From contig JAEZHQ010000598.1 of the NCBI GenBank assembly GCA_023416455.1, positions 1-9,397 on the forward strand: a DNA stretch of 9,397 bases. Direction: 5' to 3'. Positions 5,335 to 9,397 of this stretch are shown piece by piece. The position numbers and the translations under genes were made by a program. Under the pieces are notes generated by a model that saw nothing but the letters and a program-made list of their open reading frames with translations, did no database searches and was not told where the DNA came from. Each line of letters starts with the position of its first letter. Position 1 is the stretch's first letter. This DNA is from Pseudomonadota bacterium. GTDB lineage: Bacteria > Pseudomonadota > Alphaproteobacteria > Azospirillales > Azospirillaceae.

Positions 5335-6405
5335 ATGACGGCATTTGCTTTGGTCGGTTGCGGTCGCATTGCCAAACGGCATGCCGACCTCCTCGCCGGC
5401 GGGCAGATCAACGGCGCCACCCTGGCGGCGGTGGCGGAGGTCAAGGAGGACCGCCGCCAAGCCTTCTCCAGGGAGTACGGCGTCCCGGGCTACAGCGACT
5501 ATCACGCCATGATGGCGGAGATGGGCGACAGGATCGACGTCATCAGCGTCCTCACCGAAAGCGGCAACCACGCCCGGCACACCATCGACCTCGCCCGCTA
5601 CGGCAAGCACATCGTCGTCGAGAAGCCCATGGCGCTGACCCTGCGCGACGCCGAGGCGATGATCCGGGCCTGCGATGCCGCCAACGTGAAGCTGTTCGTG
5701 GTCAAGCAGAACCGCTTCAACCTGCCGGTGGTCCGCCTGCGCCAGGCCATCGAGGCGGGGCGTTTCGGCAAGATCGTCATGGGCACGGTGCGGGTGCGCT
5801 GGGCGCGGCCGCAGGCCTATTACGACCAGGATCCCTGGCGCGGCACGCTGGCCATGGACGGCGGCGTCTTCGCCAACCAGGCGAGCCACCACGTCGACCT
5901 GCTGGAATGGCTCCTGGGCGAGCCGGAGACCGTCTTCGCCAAGGCCCGCACGGCGCTGGTCGACATCGAGGCCGAGGACACCGGCGTGGCGCTGATCACC
6001 TTCGCCAGCGGCGCCATCGGCGTGGTCGAGGCGACCACCGCCACCCGGCCCAAGGATCTGGAGGGCTCCATCTCCATCCTCGGCGAGCGCGGCACGGTGG
6101 AGATCGGCGGCTTCGCCGTGAACGAGATGAAGACCTGGAACTTCGTGGACCAGGGGCCGGAGGACGAGGCCGTCCTGCGCGAATGCCGCGAGACCCCGCC
6201 CGACGTCTACGGCTTCGGCCACAAGCACTACCTGAACAACGTCGTCGACAGCGTCCGGCATGGCGGCCGGGCGCTGGTCGACGGGCTGGAGGGCTACAAG
6301 TCGCTGGTCCTGCTGTCGGCCATCTACGAATCCATCGCCCAGGAGCAGGAGGTGCGCCTGCGCTTCCGGCCCCGGGTCTCCAAGCTGGGGGTGACCTTCG
6401 CATGA
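5335..6405 (+). CDS. wlbA: Gfo/Idh/MocA oxidoreductase, WlbA/WbpB-like UDP-sugar 3-dehydrogenase
   Basis: The 356-residue product has the family's usual size. The N-terminal Rossmann domain starts with ALVGCGRIAKRHADLL (5-20); EKPMAL (96-101) holds the conserved lysine K97. The C-terminal domain has KQNRFNLPVVRLRQAIEAGR (124-143), RWARPQAYYDQDPWRGT (155-171) and DGGVFANQASHHVDLLEWLL (175-194). This arrangement is characteristic of the branch that oxidises C3 of UDP-N-acetylglucosaminuronic acid with NAD (WbpB of Pseudomonas, WlbA of Bordetella); H185/H186 lie at the expected catalytic position. The 3-keto sugar would pass to the aminotransferase encoded directly downstream, whose start overlaps this stop by four bases (ATGA), implying translational coupling. 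GGGAGG precedes the start. The exact UDP-sugar is inferred from the subfamily pattern and the partner. The 6-dehydrogenase and N-acetyltransferase must lie elsewhere. Confidence 0.9.
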   Translation: MTAFALVGCGRIAKRHADLLAGGQINGATLAAVAEVKEDRRQAFSREYGVPGYSDYHAMMAEMGDRIDVISVLTESGNHARHTIDLARYGKHIVVEKPMALTLRDAEAMIRACDAANVKLFVVKQNRFNLPVVRLRQAIEAGRFGKIVMGTVRVRWARPQAYYDQDPWRGTLAMDGGVFANQASHHVDLLEWLLGEPETVFAKARTALVDIEAEDTGVALITFASGAIGVVEATTATRPKDLEGSISILGERGTVEIGGFAVNEMKTWNFVDQGPEDEAVLRECRETPPDVYGFGHKHYLNNVVDSVRHGGRALVDGLEGYKSLVLLSAIYESIAQEQEVRLRFRPRVSKLGVTFA

Positions 6406-7529
6406 CCGCCGCCACCACCCTGGACCGCATCCCCTTCGTCAATCTGGGGCGGCAGCTCGAACGGCTGCGCCCCGAGCTGGTCGCCGCCTTCGAGGCGGTG
6501 CTCGACAGCCGCGGCTTCATCAAGGGTCCCCATGTGGCGGCCTTCGAGGCCGCCTTCGCCGCCGCCATCGGCGCCCGCCGTGCCGTCGGCTGCGCCAACG
6601 GCACGGCGGCGGTGGCGCTGGCCCTGGAGGCGGCGGGCATCGGCCCCGGCGACGAGGTGCTCGTCCCCTCCCTGACCTTCATCGCCACCGGCGAGGCGGT
6701 CTGCCACGTCGGGGCCACGCCGGTCTTCTGCGACATCGACCCGGAGACCTACACGCTCGACCCCGGCGACGCCGCGCGCCGGCTGACCCCGCGCACCCGC
6801 GCCATGGTCCCGGTCCATCTCTACGGCACCCCGGCCGACATGGACCCGCTGCTGGCGCTCGCGGCCGAGCACGGCCTGCTGGTCGTCGAGGACTGCGCGC
6901 AGGCGCATCTGGCGACCTACCGGGGCCGCACCGTGGGGACCATCGGCGCCGCCGGCGCCTTCAGCTTCTTCCCCGGCAAGAATTTGGGGGCGCTGGGGGA
7001 CGCCGGGCTGGTGGCCACGGCGGACCCGGCGCTGGCCGAGCGGGTCGCCAAGCTCGCCGACCACGGCCGCCTGTCCAAGTACGAGCACGACCTGATCGGC
7101 TACAACCAGCGGCTGGACGGGCTCCAGGCGGCGCTGCTCGCCGTCAAGCTGCCCCACCTGGCCGACTGGACGGTGCACCGCCGCCGCGTGGCGCGCCGCT
7201 ACGACGGCCGCCTGCGCCCGGCCGGGATCAAGGTGATCACGCCGCCGGCGGGGGCGGAGCCGGTCTACCATCTCTACGTCATCGAGGTGGAGGACCGCGC
7301 CGCGGTGATGGCCGAGCTGGCCGCGCTCGGGGTGGAGACGGGGGTCCACTACCCGTGCCCGCTCCACCGTCAGCCCGCCTTCCGCCATCTCCCCGCGGTG
7401 GAGCTGCCGCACGCCGAACGGGCGGCGGCGCGGGTGCTCAGCCTGCCGATCTGCGGGGAGATCGGCGACGAGGAGGCGGACCAGGTGTGCGACCGCGTGC
7501 TGGCCGTCGTGGGCCGGGGCGGGCGCTGA
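6402..7529 (+). CDS. DegT/DnrJ/EryC1/StrS aminotransferase (WbpE/WlbC-like)
   Basis: The 375-residue product is a complete PLP-dependent sugar aminotransferase. It opens with IPFVNLGRQLERLRPEL; IKGPHVAAFEAAFA (40-53) and CANGTAAVALALEAAGI (64-80) lead into the cofactor site. VPSLTFIATGEAV follows at 88-100. D164 in VVEDCAQAH is the aspartate expected to contact the PLP pyridine nitrogen, and FSFFPGKNLGALGDAG carries the Schiff-base lysine K193. GYNQRLDGLQAALL and TGVHYPCPLHRQPAF are typical of the C-terminal part. It would transfer an amino group, usually from glutamate, to the 3-keto sugar made by the upstream dehydrogenase, giving a 3-amino-uronic acid. The four-base overlap with that gene supports joint function. 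The reading frame stays open upstream through the dehydrogenase gene, but that part is an out-of-frame shadow and not a fusion. Confidence 0.92.
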   Translation: MTAATTLDRIPFVNLGRQLERLRPELVAAFEAVLDSRGFIKGPHVAAFEAAFAAAIGARRAVGCANGTAAVALALEAAGIGPGDEVLVPSLTFIATGEAVCHVGATPVFCDIDPETYTLDPGDAARRLTPRTRAMVPVHLYGTPADMDPLLALAAEHGLLVVEDCAQAHLATYRGRTVGTIGAAGAFSFFPGKNLGALGDAGLVATADPALAERVAKLADHGRLSKYEHDLIGYNQRLDGLQAALLAVKLPHLADWTVHRRRVARRYDGRLRPAGIKVITPPAGAEPVYHLYVIEVEDRAAVMAELAALGVETGVHYPCPLHRQPAFRHLPAVELPHAERAAARVLSLPICGEIGDEEADQVCDRVLAVVGRGGR

Positions 7530-7565
7530 GAAGCCGGAGGCGGACCGGGGGCGGCTGGGGACCGC

Positions 7566-7588
7566 CGCCGGGCGCCTCCCGCCCGGCG
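7566..7588. terminator. GC-rich hairpin between convergent genes
   Basis: CGCCGGGCG (7566-7574) and CGCCCGGCG (7580-7588) form a perfect 9-bp stem with a 5-base loop, placed between the aminotransferase stop and the methyltransferase stop. There is no T-run, so it is at best an atypical or bidirectional terminator. A longer dyad (GGCGGACCG at 7539-7547, CGGTCCGCC at 7601-7609) encloses it. Confidence 0.5.
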
Positions 7589-7589
7589 C

Positions 7590-8366
7590 TCACCCGCCGA
7601 CGGTCCGCCGGGGGCCGGGGCCGGTGGCGTGGATGTGGAAGAGGGTGCTTCCGTAGGCGTAGGCGGCGATCCGCTCGACGGCCGGGTCGGTCGCCAGCGC
7701 ATCGGCCAGCCCGCCGGGGTTGGAGAGGATGATCAGGACCCGGCGGGGGTGCGCCGCCACCGAGGCGTGAAGGTTGGCCAGCACCCTGGCCATGACCGCC
7801 GGCCGGAAGGGGTTGAAGAAGAACAGCACGGTTTCGTCCCCGGCGAAGCTGTAGTCGGCGGCGTCGGCCTCGACGACCGACAGGGCGGGGGCAGGCTTCC
7901 CCCGCCGTTTCCGGTGCCGCATGATTTGCAGATTCTCCCGGCAGACCGCGCACAGCTCCGGCGCGAACTCGACCCCGACGGCACGGCGGAACGGATAGGC
8001 CGCGGCGACGCAGAGGACCCGGCCCTTGCCGCAGCCGAAATCGACGAGCACGCCGCCCGGCGCCAGCGGGCCGGCGGGTGCGGCCAGCCACGTCATCAGC
8101 CTGCGGAAGGCGCGCACCCGCGTCGGCGCGTAGTCGATGCCGAGATGCTTGTGGCGGCCGCGGACGTTCAGCCCGCGCAGCGCCACCGTGCGCGCGGTCT
8201 CGGTGCCGTGCCAGCGGTCGAACCAGAAATCCTCGGCGAGGGCCGCCACGTTCTGCATGGTGCCGCGCCAGCCGTTGCGCCGCACGCTGCCGGCCCACCG
8301 GCCGAGCACGCTCCGGACGGTGTGCAGGCGCAACCGGCCGCCCTTCGCGAGTTGAAACTGCGACAT
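7590..8366 (-). CDS. Class I SAM-dependent methyltransferase
   Basis: The 258-residue product carries the SAM-binding motif I VLVDFGCGKGRVLCVAA at 106-122. RRAVGVEFAPELCAVCRENL (127-146) follows, with the acidic residue E133 ending strand 2. VVEADAADYSF (164-174) and VLFFFNPF (180-187) fit motifs II-IV. A basic region of about 75 residues precedes the domain and includes HLGIDYAPTRVRAFRRLM (74-91), a leader seen in other small methyltransferases of surface-polysaccharide loci. The substrate is unknown; sugar O-methylation is possible from context. ATG at 8366 has only a weak purine-rich site (GACGAGAG), and the frame is open upstream to an ATG at 8525, but those extra residues look like intergenic translation. 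It lies 121 bp downstream of the phosphoesterase on the same strand and converges with the sugar operon. Confidence 0.82.
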   Translation of the reverse strand: MSQFQLAKGGRLRLHTVRSVLGRWAGSVRRNGWRGTMQNVAALAEDFWFDRWHGTETARTVALRGLNVRGRHKHLGIDYAPTRVRAFRRLMTWLAAPAGPLAPGGVLVDFGCGKGRVLCVAAAYPFRRAVGVEFAPELCAVCRENLQIMRHRKRRGKPAPALSVVEADAADYSFAGDETVLFFFNPFRPAVMARVLANLHASVAAHPRRVLIILSNPGGLADALATDPAVERIAAYAYGSTLFHIHATGPGPRRTVGG

Positions 8367-8487
8367 TCTGCATTGCTCTCGTCTGGTTGGAACGACGCGC
8401 CGCCCGGCCGCGCGGCCGGCGGCCTGGACGGTGCCGAGCCCGGCTAGGGCGGCTTGCGCCGCCGTCGGACGGGGAGGCCGGGCCGCC
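8367..8487 (-). repeat. Gap with GC-rich hairpins between phosphoesterase and methyltransferase genes
   Basis: Within 121 bp lie a perfect 16-bp palindrome (8404-8419) and a stem-loop GGCGGC-TTGC-GCCGCC (8448-8463). A third hairpin, GCCGCCTC-AGCC-GAGGCGGC (8482-8501), spans the phosphoesterase stop codon. No T-tract follows any of them on the minus strand. They could attenuate read-through into the methyltransferase gene or stabilise the mRNA end, but chance is a fair alternative at this GC content. Confidence 0.4.
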
Positions 8488-9309
8488 TCAGCCGAGGCGG
8501 CGCAGCAGCCGTCGCGCGCTGTCATGGAGGCCGGAGCGGCGCAGCCCGCGCTTCAGCGCGCCGCGCACGGGTTCGGGCAGGAAGGAGAAGGGCGGGGCGA
8601 GCCCGGCCTTGCGTGTCTTCATCATGGGCACCCTGCGGTCGTAGGCGACGCGGTGGACCGTCAGCAGGCCGCGTGCGCTGTCCAGGACCAGGAAGGTGGC
8701 ACGGCCGTCGTCGGTGCGCGGCTCGCCGACGGTGCCGGGGTTGACGAGGTAGAGGGCATCGTCGCGCAGCCGGATCTCGTCGCCGTCGATCCGCCGCGTC
8801 ACGCCCTGGCGCCGCTCGTGCACGCCGACCCGGTGGGTGTGCCCGTAGGCGCAGATCCGCGCGCCCGACGGGTGGGCGGCCAGCGCCTCGAAGCTCAACC
8901 CCCGGCGCTCGTCGCTGTCGAGCCGGACCAGCTCGCAGCCCTGCTCGGGGTGGAGCGCCCCGTGCACCGCCACCAGCCGGCCCTCGACGCTGGCCTTCAG
9001 CGGCAGGCCGGCGAGGAAGCCGCACAGCTCGGGCGCCAGCCGCGCGCGCGTCCAGGCGACGGCGCGCGCGGCGGTGAGGCCGAAGGTCTCGGTGCCGATC
9101 TGCCCGGTCACCGCCCGGTCATGATTGCCGGCCACGCACAGCGCGCCGGCCGCCCGCAGCAGGGCGATGCATTCCGCGGGGTTGGTGTTGTAGCCCACGA
9201 TGTCGCCCAGGCAGACGATGCGGTCGACGGACTCCGCCGTGACCGCGTCCAGGATGGCCCGCAGCGCCTCCTCGTTGGCGTGAATGTCGGAGAGGATCGC
9301 GAAGCGCAT
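8488..9309 (-). CDS. Calcineurin-like metallophosphoesterase (YfcE/MJ0936-type)
   Basis: The 273-residue product shows the full set of dinuclear-metal motifs: SDIHAN with D8 and H10, GDIVGYNTNP with D36, GNHD (61-64), VHGAL with H116, and GHTH (156-159). The order and spacing match the Metallophos_2 family, whose members hydrolyse phosphodiesters or phosphomonoesters in the cytoplasm; the substrate is unknown. The chain ends in a basic tail of about 50 residues (for example RGALKRGLRRSG and ARRLLRRLG) beyond the catalytic core. ATG at 9309 is preferred: GGGGA lies about 8 bases upstream and the protein then begins MRFAILSDIHAN as usual. A GTG at 9327 overlaps a possible upstream stop as GTGA and would add six residues, but has no ribosome site. 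Confidence 0.9.
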   Translation of the reverse strand: MRFAILSDIHANEEALRAILDAVTAESVDRIVCLGDIVGYNTNPAECIALLRAAGALCVAGNHDRAVTGQIGTETFGLTAARAVAWTRARLAPELCGFLAGLPLKASVEGRLVAVHGALHPEQGCELVRLDSDERRGLSFEALAAHPSGARICAYGHTHRVGVHERRQGVTRRIDGDEIRLRDDALYLVNPGTVGEPRTDDGRATFLVLDSARGLLTVHRVAYDRRVPMMKTRKAGLAPPFSFLPEPVRGALKRGLRRSGLHDSARRLLRRLG

Positions 9310-9323
9310 CGCCTTTTCCCCGC

Positions 9324-9397
9324 TCACGCACCGCTTTTGTCGGCGTGGGCCGGCCGCGGCCGCGGCGGCGCGGCCGTGGCGCGGCGGCGCGGCAGCC
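9324..9397 (-). CDS. Possible 3' end of an upstream minus-strand gene (partial)
   Basis: One minus-strand frame is open from the window edge to TGA at 9326-9324. It encodes a proline/arginine/alanine-rich tail ending RPAHADKSGA. The stop sits 14 bp before the preferred phosphoesterase ATG and overlaps an alternative GTG start, as in an operon. The fragment is too short and too GC-rich to identify; it could equally be intergenic DNA. Confidence 0.25.
   Translation of the reverse strand, partial: LPRRRATAAPPRPRPAHADKSGA

Noticed and set aside
5275..7412. Long minus-strand frames opposite the dehydrogenase and aminotransferase genes
   Set aside because: They lack domain features and reflect codon bias of the true plus-strand genes.
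5331..7529. Apparent 732-codon fusion protein ending in the aminotransferase
   Set aside because: The first ~357 codons are an out-of-frame reading of the dehydrogenase gene; the real aminotransferase starts at the ATGA overlap at 6402.
8404..8419. 16-bp perfect palindrome as a site-specific recombination or origin site
   Set aside because: It is made only of G and C in a very GC-rich gap, where chance palindromes are expected; no other supporting feature is present.
7629..8447. Plus-strand open frame opposite the methyltransferase
   Set aside because: No recognisable motif, whereas the minus strand carries a complete SAM-binding domain.

Overview
The window is high-GC DNA (mostly about 70% by eye) with tight gene packing, ATGA-type overlaps and GC-rich hairpins. 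The protein families suggest an alphaproteobacterium, perhaps an Azospirillum-like member of the Rhodospirillales; this placement is an inference from style and protein resemblance, not from a marker gene. The content is a surface-polysaccharide (exopolysaccharide or O-antigen) locus interrupted on its left side by a small accessory patch.

Left part (1-2286): the window opens with the last 49 codons of a plus-strand gene that resembles the C-terminus of an asparagine-synthase-like amidotransferase. Converging on it are two minus-strand genes: an 85-residue protein of unknown function (1192-1449) and, downstream, an Abi-family protein with a HEPN-type R-x4-H motif (225-932). These lie in DNA of visibly lower GC (about 45% by hand count over 1441-1560). 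Between them and the next polysaccharide gene lies an IS66-family remnant (about 1750-2269). Its tnpA start has been joined in frame to the tnpC end by a large internal deletion, and it also carries a stop codon.

Central part (2287-7529): a minus-strand GT4 glycosyltransferase (2287-3522) diverges from a plus-strand O-antigen ligase/polymerase-type membrane protein (3805-5190). The 282-bp region between them contains a 23-bp hyphenated inverted repeat and a perfect 14-bp palindrome. Downstream, a coupled gene pair encodes a WlbA/WbpB-like UDP-sugar 3-dehydrogenase (5335-6405) and a DegT/DnrJ/EryC1/StrS PLP aminotransferase (6402-7529). Together they would oxidise and then aminate C3 of a UDP-N-acetylglucosaminuronic acid, a step toward a 2,3-diamino-uronic acid. 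The acetyltransferase and the 6-dehydrogenase of that pathway are not in the window. The GT4 enzyme would add a sugar to the lipid-linked unit and the membrane protein would polymerise or ligate it in the periplasm.

Right part (7530-9397): a GC-rich hairpin separates the sugar operon from two minus-strand genes that converge on it. These are a metallophosphoesterase (8488-9309) and, downstream, a class I SAM-dependent methyltransferase (7590-8366), separated by a 121-bp gap with three GC-rich hairpins. The last 70 bases may hold the 3' end of another minus-strand gene. No tRNA, rRNA or CRISPR array was seen. No clear new system stands out; the Abi/85-residue gene pair and the divergent regulatory region are the most open questions.
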